Positions 1 to 9,528 of a stretch of DNA of 64,000 bases are shown here, piece by piece. Source of the DNA: Alphaproteobacteria bacterium (GTDB lineage Bacteria > Pseudomonadota > Alphaproteobacteria > Sphingomonadales > Sphingomonadaceae); assembly GCA_018823905.1 (NCBI GenBank), contig JAHJHL010000033.1, forward strand, positions 1-64,000, given 5' to 3'. The notes beneath the pieces are model-generated. The model had not been told where the DNA came from. It did not search any database and was given only the letters and a program-made list of their open reading frames with translations. How positions within the stretch are numbered: the stretch's first letter is position 1; every line of letters starts with the position of its first letter. The position numbers and the translations under genes are program-made.

Positions 1-50
1 CCCCTCCACCAGCTTCGCTGGTCCCCCTCCCCGTTCCGGGGAGGATCGGC
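1..50. repeat. Intergenic palindromic repeat fragment at window edge
   Basis: Two short hairpins lie next to each other: ACCAGC-ttc-GCTGGT followed by CTCCCCG-ttc-CGGGGAG. This resembles the palindromic intergenic elements seen elsewhere in the window (2.85 kb, 29.16 kb), but the shared core is absent, so it may be another family or a truncated copy. It lies downstream of the leftmost gene and could act as its terminator. Confidence 0.4.
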
Positions 51-113
51 TTCGTCCGCTCACCACCCCAAAGCCGACGCTCACCGCTGCACATCTTCAA
101 GCGCCACCACGCC

Positions 114-833
114 TCAAAATTTGATCATGATCCGCCGCGCCAGCGCGGGCGACATGCTGTGGACCAGCTGAAGCATCTTCACCATCCCGGCGTTGACCTC
201 GCTTTTGCCGGTGCGGATGCCGTGGACGATTTCTGCGGCGCAGTCGTGCGCGCTCATCTTCTTGCCGCCGCGGCCCGCGGTCATGTTGGTCTCGACGACG
301 GGCGGCAGCGCCTCGATCACCCGGACATTGCTGTCCTTAAGCAGGTGACGGATCGCTTGCGTATAGCTGCGCAGCCCCGCCTTGGTCGCGCAATAGATCG
401 AGCCACCCGCACGCGGAGCAATGGCAAGGCCCGACGTCACATTGACGATCGCCGCCTCAGGCTGAGCGCGTAAGGTCGGGAGCAGGCGCGTGCACAGCGC
501 GATTGGCGCATCGAGGTTCGTGCGGATGCAACGTGCCGCGCTATCGAGCGTCGCGACGTCATCCAGCTCATATTCGCTGCCGACCCCGGCATTGTTGACG
601 AGCAACGCCAAGGGCTTGCCCGCGACCCCATCAGCCACCGCGTCGATTCCCGCCGCGGTCGATAGATCGCCCGCGATCGTTCCGAACCCCAGCGCCGCCA
701 TCGCCTGCAACTTCTCAGGCGAGCGCCCCGTGACGATCACATCGGCGCCCGCCGCCTGCAACTGCAGCGCGATCTCGCGCCCGATGCCGTCGCTGCCGCC
801 GGTGACCAGCGCCAATTTTCCTCTGACGTCCAT
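114..833 (-). CDS. SDR family NAD(P)-dependent oxidoreductase (DltE-like)
   Basis: A classical short-chain dehydrogenase of 239 residues. The Rossmann glycine motif TGGSDGIG is at residues 11-18 and NNAG at 80-83. The catalytic triad is Ser134, Tyr147 and Lys151 (YCATK). The substrate is not predictable; the architecture is closest to DltE-like SDRs that reduce or oxidise small carbonyls. I chose the ATG at 833 because a strong purine-rich ribosome site (gggagggg) lies just upstream; an in-frame ATG at 887 would add 18 residues without a comparable site. The gene is divergent from uvrC with about 70 bases between the starts. Confidence 0.88.
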   Translation of the reverse strand: MDVRGKLALVTGGSDGIGREIALQLQAAGADVIVTGRSPEKLQAMAALGFGTIAGDLSTAAGIDAVADGVAGKPLALLVNNAGVGSEYELDDVATLDSAARCIRTNLDAPIALCTRLLPTLRAQPEAAIVNVTSGLAIAPRAGGSIYCATKAGLRSYTQAIRHLLKDSNVRVIEALPPVVETNMTAGRGGKKMSAHDCAAEIVHGIRTGKSEVNAGMVKMLQLVHSMSPALARRIMIKF

Positions 834-903
834 GCGACCCCTCCCATGTTGTTTTACCTCGCACACTATGGCGGCTCGCATCGCCATCGCCTACATGCAA
901 ATC

Positions 904-2838
904 ATGGCTCGCCCGAACGCTCCCGACCGATTCAACGAAGAGAAGGCGACCTACGTTATCCGCGGCAGTGGTGAGGCGGATGACAAGCCCGACCTCGAGC
1001 GCGGCGCCGAAGCGATCCGCAGCGTCGTGCGCAAATTGCCGACGCGGCCCGGCGTCTATCGCATGCTCGATGCGCGCGGCGACGTGCTCTATGTAGGCAA
1101 GGCGCGGGCGCTCAAGAACCGGGTGACCAACTACACACAGGTTGCCCGGTTGCCGCAGCGGTTGCAGCGCATGGTGTCGCAAACGCGCGCGATGGAGATC
1201 GTGACGACGACGAGCGAGGCCGAGGCGCTGCTGCTCGAGGCGCAGCTGATCAAACGCTATCGCCCGCCGTATAATGTGCTGCTGCGCGACGACAAAAGCT
1301 TCCCCTTCATCCTGCTGCGCATGGACCATGTTTTTCCGCGGGTGCAAAAGCACCGCGGCGCGCGGCGGGCTAAGGGGCGCTATTATGGGCCATTCGCGAG
1401 CGCCGGATCGGTCACCAAGACGCTGAACGCGCTGCAAAAGACGTTCCTGCTGCGCAGCTGCACCGATAGCTTCTTCGCCAACCGTTCGCGGCCGTGCCTG
1501 TTGTACCAGATCAAGCGCTGTTCAGCGCCGTGCGTCGGGCGTATCGGGACCGAGGAATATGCCGGGCTGGTCAGCGATGCGCAGGACTTTCTGGAGGGCC
1601 GCTCGACGGCGGTGCAGAAACGCCTCGGCGATGCGATGACCAAATCGGCCGAAGCGATGGATTTCGAGCAGGCGGCGGTGCTGCGCGACCGGCTGAAATC
1701 GCTGACCTTCATCCAGAGCAGCCAGTCGGTTCACGCCGACGGGTTGGGCGATGCCGATGTGTTTGCGCTCGCGGCCAAGGGCGGGCAGCTGTGTGTCGCG
1801 GGCTTCTTCATCCGCGGTGGCCAGAATTGGGGGCATCGCAGCTTTTTCCCGGCGCATGTGTCGGGGGTACCCGAAGCGGAAGTGATGGCGAGCTTCCTGA
1901 TGCAGTTTTACGAAGGCGTACCGCCGCCGAAGACGATCCTCGTCGACCGCGAACCCGCCGAGATGGAGCTGCTCGCCGAGGCGCTGGGCGAAGTCGCCGA
2001 GCGCAAGGTCGAGATCAGCGTGCCGCAACGCGGCAATCGCCGTCGCCTGCTCGAGCAGGCGGTGCGCAATGCCGGCGAAGAGCTCGACCGGCGGCTCGCC
2101 GAGAGCAGTTCGCAGGCCAAGCTAGGCCGCGAGCTCGCCGAGCTGTTCGATCTGGAGAACCCGCCGCAAAGGATCGAGATTTACGACAACAGCCATATCC
2201 AGGGCACCAACGCGCTGGGCGCAATGGTCGTCGCAGGGCCGGAGGGCTGGATCAAGGGCGCGTACCGCAAATTCAACATCAAACGCGCCGACACGATGCC
2301 CGGCGACGATTTTGCGATGATGCGCGAGGTCTTCCAGCGCCGCTTTGCCCGCGCGCTCGAAGAAGACCCCGAGCGGACCAAGGGCGAATGGCCCGACCTA
2401 GTGCTGATCGATGGCGGCAAGGGGCAGGTGTCGGCGGTTGCGGGGGTGTTCGCCGAGTTGGGGATCGACGATCTGCCCTTTGTCGGCGTCGCCAAGGGAC
2501 CGGATCGCAACGCCGGGCGCGAGACCTTCTACTGGCCCGACGGGCGTGAGTTCACGTTGCCGCCGAACAATGCCGCGCTGTTCTATATCCAGCGGCTGCG
2601 CGACGAGGCGCACCGCTTTGCGATCGGCGCGCACCGGGCGAAGCGCGCCAAGGCGATGGGCAGCTCGCCGCTCGACGAAGTGCCTGGGATCGGCCCGTCG
2701 CGCAAAAAGGCGCTGCTCATGCATTTCGGCACCGCGCGCGCGGTGCGCGGCGCGAGCTTGGAGGATTTGCAGAAGGCGCCAGGGGTGAGCGCGGCGGTGG
2801 CGCAGGCGGTGCATGATTTCTATCATGCGGGGCGGTGA
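904..2838 (+). CDS. uvrC: Excinuclease ABC subunit C
   Basis: UvrC makes the dual 3' and 5' incisions around bulky DNA lesions after UvrA/UvrB loading. The protein has about 644 residues, normal for the family. A GIY-YIG nuclease domain sits near the N terminus (GVY at 50-52, YVGKA at 63-67). A UVR motif (DFEQAAVLRDRL) that contacts UvrB is in the middle, followed by the RNase H-like second nuclease domain (the DNSHIQGT and DGGKGQV segments). A C-terminal tandem helix-hairpin-helix (VPGIGPSRKKALL) completes it. Starts at 868 and 895 are also in frame and would add up to 12 residues; the choice of 904 rests on family length. Confidence 0.97.
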   Translation: MARPNAPDRFNEEKATYVIRGSGEADDKPDLERGAEAIRSVVRKLPTRPGVYRMLDARGDVLYVGKARALKNRVTNYTQVARLPQRLQRMVSQTRAMEIVTTTSEAEALLLEAQLIKRYRPPYNVLLRDDKSFPFILLRMDHVFPRVQKHRGARRAKGRYYGPFASAGSVTKTLNALQKTFLLRSCTDSFFANRSRPCLLYQIKRCSAPCVGRIGTEEYAGLVSDAQDFLEGRSTAVQKRLGDAMTKSAEAMDFEQAAVLRDRLKSLTFIQSSQSVHADGLGDADVFALAAKGGQLCVAGFFIRGGQNWGHRSFFPAHVSGVPEAEVMASFLMQFYEGVPPPKTILVDREPAEMELLAEALGEVAERKVEISVPQRGNRRRLLEQAVRNAGEELDRRLAESSSQAKLGRELAELFDLENPPQRIEIYDNSHIQGTNALGAMVVAGPEGWIKGAYRKFNIKRADTMPGDDFAMMREVFQRRFARALEEDPERTKGEWPDLVLIDGGKGQVSAVAGVFAELGIDDLPFVGVAKGPDRNAGRETFYWPDGREFTLPPNNAALFYIQRLRDEAHRFAIGAHRAKRAKAMGSSPLDEVPGIGPSRKKALLMHFGTARAVRGASLEDLQKAPGVSAAVAQAVHDFYHAGR

Positions 2839-2846
2839 GGGCATTT

Positions 2847-2972
2847 AGCCCCTCCCCTTCAGGGGAGGGGTTGGGGTGGGGTCTGTCGGCGTCGTGCAAG
2901 GCCGATGGACCCCACCCGCTGCGACTAACGAACAAGTTCGTAAGTCTCGCTGCCCTCCCCTGAAGGAGAGGG
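2847..2972. repeat. Palindromic intergenic repeat, copy A
   Basis: About 125 bases. The outer hairpin is CCCCTCCCCT-tc-AGGGGAGGGG, followed by a GGTGGGGTC/GACCCCACC-type stem. Next comes a core reading GCTGCGACTAACGA then TCGTAAGTCTCGC, and a closing pyrimidine/purine-rich arm. The same architecture and nearly the same core occur in reverse orientation at 29159-29286, so this is a dispersed repeat family. It sits directly after uvrC and may serve as its terminator. Confidence 0.75.
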
Positions 2973-2996
2973 CGTATCGGGTTTGAGAGGAAAATT

Positions 2997-3389
2997 ATGG
3001 ATTTCGCCGCATTGATGCCGCTGGCCGCCACGCTCGGCGTAACGATCGAAGAAGGCAGCAAAGACCGCGTCGCCGGCAAGCTCCCCGTGCGCTCCGACAT
3101 CTGCACCGCGGGCGGGATCGTCCATGGCGGCGCGATCATGGCCTTTGCCGATTGCTTGGGCGCGGTCGGGGCGTTTCTGACATTGCCCGAGGGTGCCAGC
3201 GGCACGACGACGATCGAGAGCAAGACCAATTTTCTGGGCGCCGGGCCGGTCGGATCGGTGCTGGTCGGCGAAGCGACGCCGGTGAAGATCGGCAAGCGGG
3301 TGTCGGTGTGGCAGACGCGAATCGCGACCAAAGACGGCGCCGAAGTCGCACTGGTGACGCAGACGCAGCTGGTGCTTTGGCCAGCCTGA
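2997..3389 (+). CDS. PaaI family hotdog-fold thioesterase
   Basis: A 130-residue hotdog thioesterase, a family that hydrolyses acyl-CoA thioesters. The typical motif [21 protein letters not shown] spans roughly residues 39-59, and the C terminus carries the usual central-strand segment ([10 protein letters not shown]). The ATG follows a purine-rich stretch (gagaggaaaatt). The last 13 bases overlap the TTG start of recO, so the two are probably co-transcribed. The natural acyl-CoA is unknown. Confidence 0.9.
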   Translation: MDFAALMPLAATLGVTIEEGSKDRVAGKLPVRSDICTAGGIVHGGAIMAFADCLGAVGAFLTLPEGASGTTTIESKTNFLGAGPVGSVLVGEATPVKIGKRVSVWQTRIATKDGAEVALVTQTQLVLWPA

Positions 3390-4114
3390 CCGCCCCGGCG
3401 ATCGTCTGCGCGGTGCGCGCGCATGGCGAGCATGGGGCGATCCTTCGCGCGCTGACCGAGGAGGCGGGGCTGGTCGCGGGTTATGTGCGCGGCGGGCGGT
3501 CGACGCGGCTGCGCCCGATCTTGATCGCGGGCAATATGGTCGCGCTCGAACTGCGCGCGCGCACCGAGGAGCAGTTGGCGAGTGCGACCGCCGAGCTGCT
3601 GACGAGCCGTGCGCCGCTGCTCGCCGAGCCGCTGGCGGCGGCGGCGATTGACTGGGTGACCAGCGTCACCGCGACGATCCTGCCCGAAAGCCAGCCTTAT
3701 CCGGCGCTCTATGCGGCGCTGTCGGGATTGCTCGATGCGATCGGGGTTGCATCGTCGGCGCGGCAATGGGCAGCGGCGCTGGCGCGCTACGAGCTGCTGC
3801 TGCTCGCAGAACTCGGGTTCGGGCTTGATCTCGACGAATGTGTGGTGACCGGGGCGGCGAGCGACCTGGCGTTCGTCAGCCGCAAGTCGGGTGGCGCAGT
3901 CAGTGTCGCGGCGGCGGCTGGTTATGAAGAACGGCTGCTGCGCCTGCCGCCCTTCCTGCGCGGCGCCGATGCGGGTCCGTCGCTGGGCGATGTTCTCGAC
4001 GGACTGGCGATCACCGGTCACTTCATCGACCGCGATCTCCTCGATGGCCGCGCGCGCGATTTGCTTAGCGTCCGCGCGCGATTGATCGATCGGCTGGGCA
4101 GGGCGGTTGCGTGA
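3377..4114 (+). CDS. recO: DNA repair protein RecO
   Basis: RecO acts in the RecFOR pathway, loading RecA onto SSB-coated gaps. The 245-residue product has the N-terminal OB-fold segment ([20 protein letters not shown]) and the helical C-terminal domain with the [17 protein letters not shown] signature. The C-terminal zinc-finger cysteines of some RecO proteins are not evident. The start is TTG at 3377, inside the end of the upstream thioesterase; the first residues M-A-S-L-T-A-P fit the family well and no better in-frame start exists. An 8-bp hairpin (CCGCCGCT/AGCGGCGG) lies right after the stop. Confidence 0.92.
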   Translation: MASLTAPAIVCAVRAHGEHGAILRALTEEAGLVAGYVRGGRSTRLRPILIAGNMVALELRARTEEQLASATAELLTSRAPLLAEPLAAAAIDWVTSVTATILPESQPYPALYAALSGLLDAIGVASSARQWAAALARYELLLLAELGFGLDLDECVVTGAASDLAFVSRKSGGAVSVAAAAGYEERLLRLPPFLRGADAGPSLGDVLDGLAITGHFIDRDLLDGRARDLLSVRARLIDRLGRAVA

Positions 4115-4162
4115 CGCGCCGCCGCTGTCTAAGCGGCGGGCGAGACACGAAAGGGCGATGCG

Positions 4163-5209
4163 TTGAACATCCTGTTGCTGGCCGGGGACGGAATCGGTCC
4201 GGAGATCATGGTCGAAGCCGAGAAGGTGCTGACCGCGCTCGCGCTGCCCGTGACGCTTGATCGTGCGCTGGTTGGCGGCGCGGCCTATGTCGCGACCGGC
4301 CATCCGCTGCCGCCCGAGACGCTGGCGAAGGCGAAAGCCGCGGATGCCATCCTGTTCGGCGCCGTCGGCGATCCGCGCTTCGACAATGTCGAGCGCCATT
4401 TGCGCCCCGAACAGGCGATCCTGGGCCTGCGCGCCGCACTCGGCCTGTTTGCCAACCTCCGTCCTGCAAAGATGTTTGCGGGGCTGGAGGACAGCTCGGC
4501 GCTCCGCCCCGAAGTCGCGTCGGCGATCGACCTGCTGATCGTCCGCGAGCTCAACGGCGACGTTTATTTCGGCGAAAAGGGCATGCGCACGACCGCCGAT
4601 GGGCAGCGCCAAGGCTATGACGTCATGGCGTATAGCGAGAGCGAAGTGCGCCGCATCGCGCATGTCGCGTTCCGTGCGGCGCAGGGACGGAACAAGCGGC
4701 TGTGCTCGGTTGACAAGGCGAATGTGCTGGAAACGTCGCAGCTGTGGCGCGACGTGGTGATCGAGGTCGCGGCCGACTATCCTGACGTCGCGCTCAGCCA
4801 TATGTATGTCGATAATGCCGCGATGCAGCTGGTTCGCAACCCCGGCCAGTTCGACGTCGTCGTCACCGGCAATCTGTTCGGCGACATCTTGTCCGACCAG
4901 GCGTCGATGTGCGTCGGGTCGATCGGCCTGCTCGCGTCGGCATCGCTCAGCGAAGGCACGCAAGGGCTGTACGAGCCGATCCACGGCAGCGCGCCCGACA
5001 TTGCCGGGCAGGGCGTCGCCAACCCGCTGGCGATGATCCTCTCGCTCGCAATGCTGCTCCGCCATTCGGGCGGCGACGAAGCAAGCGCGGCGCGGATCGA
5101 GGCGGCGGTCGCGCAGGTGCTGGCCGACGGGTGCCGGGGCGCCGATCTGGGCGGGAATATGGGTACGGCGGCACTGGGCGATGCGGTCGTTGCGGCTTTG
5201 AACGGATAG
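4163..5209 (+). CDS. leuB: 3-isopropylmalate dehydrogenase
   Basis: LeuB oxidatively decarboxylates 3-isopropylmalate to 2-ketoisocaproate in leucine biosynthesis, using NAD+ and a divalent metal. The 348-residue length is typical. Diagnostic segments are the N-terminal GDGIGPE, the substrate-binding [14 protein letters not shown] loop and the metal/NAD region ([32 protein letters not shown]). Translation starts at TTG 4163. The stop is 5 bases before metZ, so the leucine and methionine genes form one transcription unit. Confidence 0.95.
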   Translation: MNILLLAGDGIGPEIMVEAEKVLTALALPVTLDRALVGGAAYVATGHPLPPETLAKAKAADAILFGAVGDPRFDNVERHLRPEQAILGLRAALGLFANLRPAKMFAGLEDSSALRPEVASAIDLLIVRELNGDVYFGEKGMRTTADGQRQGYDVMAYSESEVRRIAHVAFRAAQGRNKRLCSVDKANVLETSQLWRDVVIEVAADYPDVALSHMYVDNAAMQLVRNPGQFDVVVTGNLFGDILSDQASMCVGSIGLLASASLSEGTQGLYEPIHGSAPDIAGQGVANPLAMILSLAMLLRHSGGDEASAARIEAAVAQVLADGCRGADLGGNMGTAALGDAVVAALNG

Positions 5210-5214
5210 ACAAG

Positions 5215-6420
5215 ATGAAAAAAACCACAGGTTTCGATCGCAACACCACCCGCAACTGGCACCCCGCGACGCAGGCGGTGCGCGGCGGTACCTGGCGTAG
5301 CGAGCATGGCGAGACGTCGGAAGCGCTGTTTCTGACGTCGGGCTATACCTATGACGATGCCGAGACGGTCGCGGCGCGTTTTGCGGGCGAAGCGCAGGGC
5401 ATGACCTATTCGCGGCTGCAGAACCCGACGGTAGCCATGCTGGAAGAACGCATCGCGCTGATGGAGGGCGCCGAGGCGTGCCGGACACAGGCGACCGGGA
5501 TGGCGGCGATGACCACGGCGTTGCTGTGCCAGCTGTCGGCGGGCGATCATCTCGTTGCAGCGAAGGCTGCGTTCGGATCGTGCCGCTGGCTGGTCGATCA
5601 GCTGTGCCCGCGTTTCGGGATCGAAACGACGGTGATCGACGGGCGCGACAATGACGCTTGGGAACGCGCGATCCAGCCGAACACCAAGGTGTTCTTCTTT
5701 GAAACCCCCGCCAACCCGACGATGGACATCGTCGATATGAAGCATGTCTGCGGCATTGCCAAAGCACATGGCATCACATCAGTGGTCGACAATGCGTTTG
5801 CGACTGCGGTGCTCCAGCGCCCGCTCGATTTCGGCGCCGATGTCGTCGCCTATTCAGCGACCAAGCTGATGGAAGGGCAGGGGCGCGTCCTCGCGGGTGC
5901 GGTGTGCGGGACCGAGACGTTCATCAACGACGTGCTGCTGCCGTTTCAGCGCAACACCGGCCCGAACCTGTCGCCGTTCAATGCCTGGGTGGTGCTGAAA
6001 GGCCTCGAAACGCTTGATCTGCGCGCGCGGCGCCAGTCGGAAAATGCATTGGCGGTCGGCAAGTTTGTCGAAAAGCGCGTGCCGAAGATGCTGCACCCGG
6101 GACTCGCGAGCCATCCGCAATATAATCTGGCCATGAGCCAGATGGAGGCGTGCGGACCAATCTTTTCGTTCATCCTCGAAGATCGTAAACAGGCAATGGC
6201 AATGCTCAACGCGCTCGAACTGGTCGATATTTCGAACAATATCGGCGATTCGCGCAGTCTGTGTTGCCACCCCGCATCGACCACCCACTATAGCGTCAGC
6301 GCCGAAGCGCGCGCCGATATGGGGGTGGTCGAGGGTATGCTGCGGATCAATATCGGGCTGGAAGATCCACGCGATTTGATCGCCGATCTGGACCAGGCAT
6401 TGACCAGGGTCGGGCTTTGA
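5215..6420 (+). CDS. metZ: O-succinylhomoserine sulfhydrylase (Cys/Met metabolism PLP enzyme)
   Basis: A 401-residue PLP enzyme of the cystathionine gamma-synthase family. MetZ-type members convert O-succinylhomoserine plus sulfide to homocysteine. The PLP-binding lysine is Lys217 in YSATK, and the ETPANPT and VDNAFAT segments are typical of the fold. The N terminus (HPATQAVRGG) matches MetZ better than MetB or MetC. The start at 5215 lies 5 bases after leuB. No SAM-II-type leader can precede it because there is no room, so any control acts from the leuB promoter or upstream. Confidence 0.9.
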   Translation: MKKTTGFDRNTTRNWHPATQAVRGGTWRSEHGETSEALFLTSGYTYDDAETVAARFAGEAQGMTYSRLQNPTVAMLEERIALMEGAEACRTQATGMAAMTTALLCQLSAGDHLVAAKAAFGSCRWLVDQLCPRFGIETTVIDGRDNDAWERAIQPNTKVFFFETPANPTMDIVDMKHVCGIAKAHGITSVVDNAFATAVLQRPLDFGADVVAYSATKLMEGQGRVLAGAVCGTETFINDVLLPFQRNTGPNLSPFNAWVVLKGLETLDLRARRQSENALAVGKFVEKRVPKMLHPGLASHPQYNLAMSQMEACGPIFSFILEDRKQAMAMLNALELVDISNNIGDSRSLCCHPASTTHYSVSAEARADMGVVEGMLRINIGLEDPRDLIADLDQALTRVGL

Positions 6421-6437
6421 GCGACCTTGGCCGCGTG

Positions 6438-6839
6438 ATGATCGACTCCTTCTTTCCCTTTGCCGAAACGACTGGCCCCGTCACCGTGCGCGTGTCGGTC
6501 AGCTATCTGCCCGAACAGTCGCATCCGGCGCTCGGGCGCTGGTTCTGGGCCTATCATGTCCGGGTCGAGAATCATGGCGACGTCGCGGTCCAGCTGATCA
6601 GCCGCCACTGGCGGATCAGCGACGGGCGCGGCCAGATCAGCGAAGTCGAGGGCGAGGGGGTCGTCGGCGAACAGCCGCTCATCGCACCGGGCGGCGCCTA
6701 CGATTATGTTTCGGGCTGTCCGCTACCGACCCCCGAGGGATCGATGGTCGGCAGTTACACGATGGAACTCGGCGACGGGGCGGAGATGCTGATCGCGATC
6801 CCGCATTTCCCGCTCGTGGCGCCTGCGACCGCGGCATGA
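6438..6839 (+). CDS. apaG: ApaG domain protein
   Basis: A small immunoglobulin-like ApaG protein of about 133 residues. The family signature is clear: the WFWAYHVRVEN strand, SRHWRISDGRG, the invariant GEGVVGEQPLIAPG and YDYVSGCPL. ApaG is linked to cobalt/magnesium homeostasis and AppppA hydrolase operons, but its biochemical role is unsettled. I prefer the ATG at 6438; a TTG at 6417 overlapping the metZ stop and a GTG at 6435 are also in frame. The gene overlaps the downstream regulator by 4 bases. Confidence 0.88.
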   Translation: MIDSFFPFAETTGPVTVRVSVSYLPEQSHPALGRWFWAYHVRVENHGDVAVQLISRHWRISDGRGQISEVEGEGVVGEQPLIAPGGAYDYVSGCPLPTPEGSMVGSYTMELGDGAEMLIAIPHFPLVAPATAA

Positions 6840-7627
6840 AGCGCACCCATCTGCCGCTGAACGCCTTGCGCGTGTTCGACGCCGCGGCCCGGCATTTGAG
6901 CTTTACGCGCGCCGCCGACGAACTGGCGGTGACTCCCGCGGCGGTCGGGCAGCAGATTCGTGCGCTGGAGGATATGCTGGGCGTCGTGCTGTTCCGCCGG
7001 ACGCCCAAGGGGCTGGAACTGACGGGAGAGGCTGAAGCCGGGCTCGACGCCTTGCGGCAGGGATTCCTCCAGTTTGAAGAATCGGTGCGCGCGATGCAGG
7101 CGGGGCAATCGTCGCAGTCGCTGACGACTGCCGCGCCGCGTGACCTCACCGCCAAATGGCTGGCGTCGCGGCTGGCACGCTACAGCCAGCAGGCGCCCGA
7201 TGTGCGCTTCACTTTGGTGTCCGCCGACGGCGGGATTGACTTTACCGAGGCCAATCTGGACCTCGCGATTTTCTGGTCCGACGGTGTCGGTGACCATGAA
7301 GGCGTGGCGCTTTCCGAGCCGCTAATGGTGACCGTCACCGGTCCAGGCAGCGCCAGCGATACGCGCATCGCTTGGCCGGGCTGCCCGGTCGCCGACGGCG
7401 AACCTGCGCTACGGCTGGGCGATGCCGGGCTGGCGATCGATGCGGCCGCCAATGGGCTGGGCCACGCTAACGTCCCGGCGATGCTGGCCGAAGCTGACAT
7501 TGCGTCCGGACGCGTGCGCCAGATCGGCGACGCGGTGGCGGTGAAGCGCGGCTATTGGCTGGTCGCCCCGACGCCGCAATGGCGGCAGGCGAAGGTCAAG
7601 GCGCTGGTGGCGGCGTTGACCGCCTGA
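6836..7627 (+). CDS. LysR family transcriptional regulator (GcvA-like)
   Basis: A LysR-type activator/repressor of 263 residues, short for the family (about 300). The N-terminal winged HTH is complete (LNALRVFDAAARHLSFTRAADELAVTPAAVGQQ...), of the GcvA/AmpR subgroup that keeps 'TPAAVGQQI'. The effector-binding domain (about residues 90-263) is reduced. The start overlaps apaG in an ATGA junction. The stop directly abuts, without a gap, the stop of the convergent beta-lactamase-like gene. Targets are unknown; its own operon is one possibility. Confidence 0.9.
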   Translation: MKRTHLPLNALRVFDAAARHLSFTRAADELAVTPAAVGQQIRALEDMLGVVLFRRTPKGLELTGEAEAGLDALRQGFLQFEESVRAMQAGQSSQSLTTAAPRDLTAKWLASRLARYSQQAPDVRFTLVSADGGIDFTEANLDLAIFWSDGVGDHEGVALSEPLMVTVTGPGSASDTRIAWPGCPVADGEPALRLGDAGLAIDAAANGLGHANVPAMLAEADIASGRVRQIGDAVAVKRGYWLVAPTPQWRQAKVKALVAALTA

Positions 7628-8947
7628 TTATTTCGCCGCGAGCGCCAGCAGCCTTGTAACAAGCCCGACCATCGTTTCGCTCGGCACCGCGGCGTCGGGA
7701 TTGTTCCAGCTGGCGGTCACGACGAACCATTTGCCATCCGCTTTGCGCTGTCCCAGCAAGCTCATCGATATGACCCCGAGTTCGGATCCGCCCTTGTAGC
7801 CGAGATAGGACCAGCGTGCGGCCGGTCCGGCGCCGCCCACACCATTGTTGATCGCCATCGCCGCCATCGCGGTGTCCGACCGGCGCGCCCGCAGGCCGAT
7901 CATCGCGCGCGCGATATCGTTGGGGCTGGCAAACCATTCGAGGCTGTCGATGAACCGCGGTCCGCCCGAAAAGCTGACGCCGTCGATGTTGGACATGACC
8001 AGCCGGTCGGCGTTGGCGTCGATGAGGGCGCGCTGCGCCTGATCGTCGCCCGCCACAAAGGCCGTACGTTCATTGGCGAAATTGTCACCCTTGAGCGCGA
8101 AGGCCTCGACGGTGGTGAGGAAGGGAATGTTGCGCGACGGAGCGCTATGTCCGGTTGCACGCATCCGAGCTTCGATCTTTTCGCGGCCGAGTAGGTGGAT
8201 GAGCGTGTCGGTCGCGCTGTTGTCGCTGACCGAGATCATCCAGTTGGCAAGGCTCTGCAAGGTCACAGGCGTGTCTTTCGGCCAGTTTCCGGTGCCGGCG
8301 GATGAAAAGCTTTGATGCGATAGCGGGACGACATCCGACCACCGCCGCTTGCCCGCCGCGACCTGGGCCGCCAGTTCGTCGAGAATATAGAGTTTGAAGG
8401 TCGAACCGATGGCGAATTGCGTGTCGGCGTGCGCGGCAGCGAGCGGCCTGACCGCGCCGCCATCGAGCTCGGCAACCAGAAAGCCGGTCCGGCCCGGCAA
8501 CGCGGCGAGTTCGGCGGCGACCTTGTCGAAACTGTCGTTGGCGGCCTCGAAATTGGTGATGCGCAGGCCAGTGGCGCGCGCATCCGTGCCGGGGCCGACC
8601 TCAAGCGCGATCGTCGCAACGCCCTTTTCAAAACGCAGCAACACGGTCCCGGCGCGCCCGTTGGCGGTTGTCGCCTTATCGATCGACAGCGGCTGACCAT
8701 ATTGCGCGAGGAGGCTGGCCGTGATCGCCTGGAATTGTGCTTCGGGGACCGCGGTCTGGAAGCTGGGATCGAAATAGTCGGCGAAAGCGATACCCCCGGC
8801 AAGCACGTCAACAAGCTGTTCCGCACGGCGATCGAAGGCGCTATCGGCCGCGTCGGCTAATTCGGGGGGCTGGAGGGCATGCGCGGCGGAGGGCGGCGTC
8901 GACAATATGGCCGCACAGAGGGCGGCGAGCGGCATCTTGTTCATCAT
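7628..8947 (-). CDS. Secreted class A beta-lactamase-like serine hydrolase
   Basis: A 439-residue exported protein with signal peptide (about residues 1-24, ending SAAHA). An N-terminal NTF2/DUF3887-like region covers about 35-150, followed by a beta-lactamase/transpeptidase-like domain. Active-site elements are S182-TFK185 (SxxK), S241-DN (SDN) and K385-GGS in place of the KTG triad. A clear ExxLN omega loop is not obvious, although E281 is at about the right distance, so true penicillinase activity is uncertain. It is the last gene of an operon with an ECF sigma factor and a membrane protein, overlapping the latter by 4 bases. ATGs at 8947 and 8944 are equally possible. Confidence 0.88.
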   Translation of the reverse strand: MMNKMPLAALCAAILSTPPSAAHALQPPELADAADSAFDRRAEQLVDVLAGGIAFADYFDPSFQTAVPEAQFQAITASLLAQYGQPLSIDKATTANGRAGTVLLRFEKGVATIALEVGPGTDARATGLRITNFEAANDSFDKVAAELAALPGRTGFLVAELDGGAVRPLAAAHADTQFAIGSTFKLYILDELAAQVAAGKRRWSDVVPLSHQSFSSAGTGNWPKDTPVTLQSLANWMISVSDNSATDTLIHLLGREKIEARMRATGHSAPSRNIPFLTTVEAFALKGDNFANERTAFVAGDDQAQRALIDANADRLVMSNIDGVSFSGGPRFIDSLEWFASPNDIARAMIGLRARRSDTAMAAMAINNGVGGAGPAARWSYLGYKGGSELGVISMSLLGQRKADGKWFVVTASWNNPDAAVPSETMVGLVTRLLALAAK

Positions 8948-9528
8948 GTATCTCCTTCAAAGCGACGCGTCCGGTCAATCCGGTCGATCCGGTCGCGAAG
9001 CATGGCCGCAGCGCGGCGATTGAGTATCCATACGCCGCCAAACACCAGCGCCTGAAGCCCGGCGACCAACAGGAAGACGAGTGAACCGCCCATGCCGCTC
9101 GCCTTCGCCTGCCCGAGCAGGAACAGCAGCAGGCCGGGTATGAAGGGAGCGAGATACCAGCGTCCGACGCGCGCGAGCATATGTTCCTCGCGGACCAGTC
9201 GGGCCCGGTAATAGCCGCTGATATCCTGCGCTTCTGCGTCGGGATCGGGGCGCGAGGTGCGGCGGGCGAGTTGCCAGGCGACGACGAACGCCCCGGCGAT
9301 GACCAGCAGGCTGCCGAACCTGACCAGCGGCTCTGTGAAGACGATGGTGTAAATGGCGAAAACGATGACGACAAACGCGGTCGCGATATATTCGCGGCGA
9401 TTGCGGCGTTGGATCGCGTCGCCGAAACGCGCCGCCTGTTGCTTGACCTCTTCGATAGGGAGGGGCGCGAATGCGGCCTCGCTGTCGCGCCAGAGCGCAC
9501 GCAAGCCATTGTCCGAAAAATCGTTCAT
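8944..9528 (-). CDS. Integral membrane protein, candidate anti-sigma factor
   Basis: A 194-residue protein. The soluble N terminus (about 45 residues, acidic then RRNRRE) is followed by two hydrophobic helices (about 48-85) and a second pair (about 125-170). I recognise no named domain. It sits between an ECF sigma gene and a beta-lactamase-like gene and overlaps both by 4 bases (ATGA junctions). A cytoplasmic N-terminal segment plus membrane helices and this context suggest a membrane-bound anti-sigma factor, but no ZAS zinc motif is visible. That role is inference. Confidence 0.75.
   Translation of the reverse strand: MNDFSDNGLRALWRDSEAAFAPLPIEEVKQQAARFGDAIQRRNRREYIATAFVVIVFAIYTIVFTEPLVRFGSLLVIAGAFVVAWQLARRTSRPDPDAEAQDISGYYRARLVREEHMLARVGRWYLAPFIPGLLLFLLGQAKASGMGGSLVFLLVAGLQALVFGGVWILNRRAAAMLRDRIDRIDRTRRFEGDT

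Noticed and set aside
5100..5220. SAM-II riboswitch in front of metZ
   Set aside because: Only 5 bases separate leuB and metZ, so there is no leader to hold it.
2717..5767. A 1016-codon open frame on the minus strand opposite recO, leuB and metZ
   Set aside because: It is arginine/proline-rich, has no domain, and lies fully antisense to well-recognised genes; a by-product of high GC codon bias.
6836..8947. AmpR/beta-lactamase regulatory pair
   Set aside because: The LysR gene is convergent with the lactamase-like gene and co-transcribed with apaG, not divergent from the lactamase promoter as AmpR would be.
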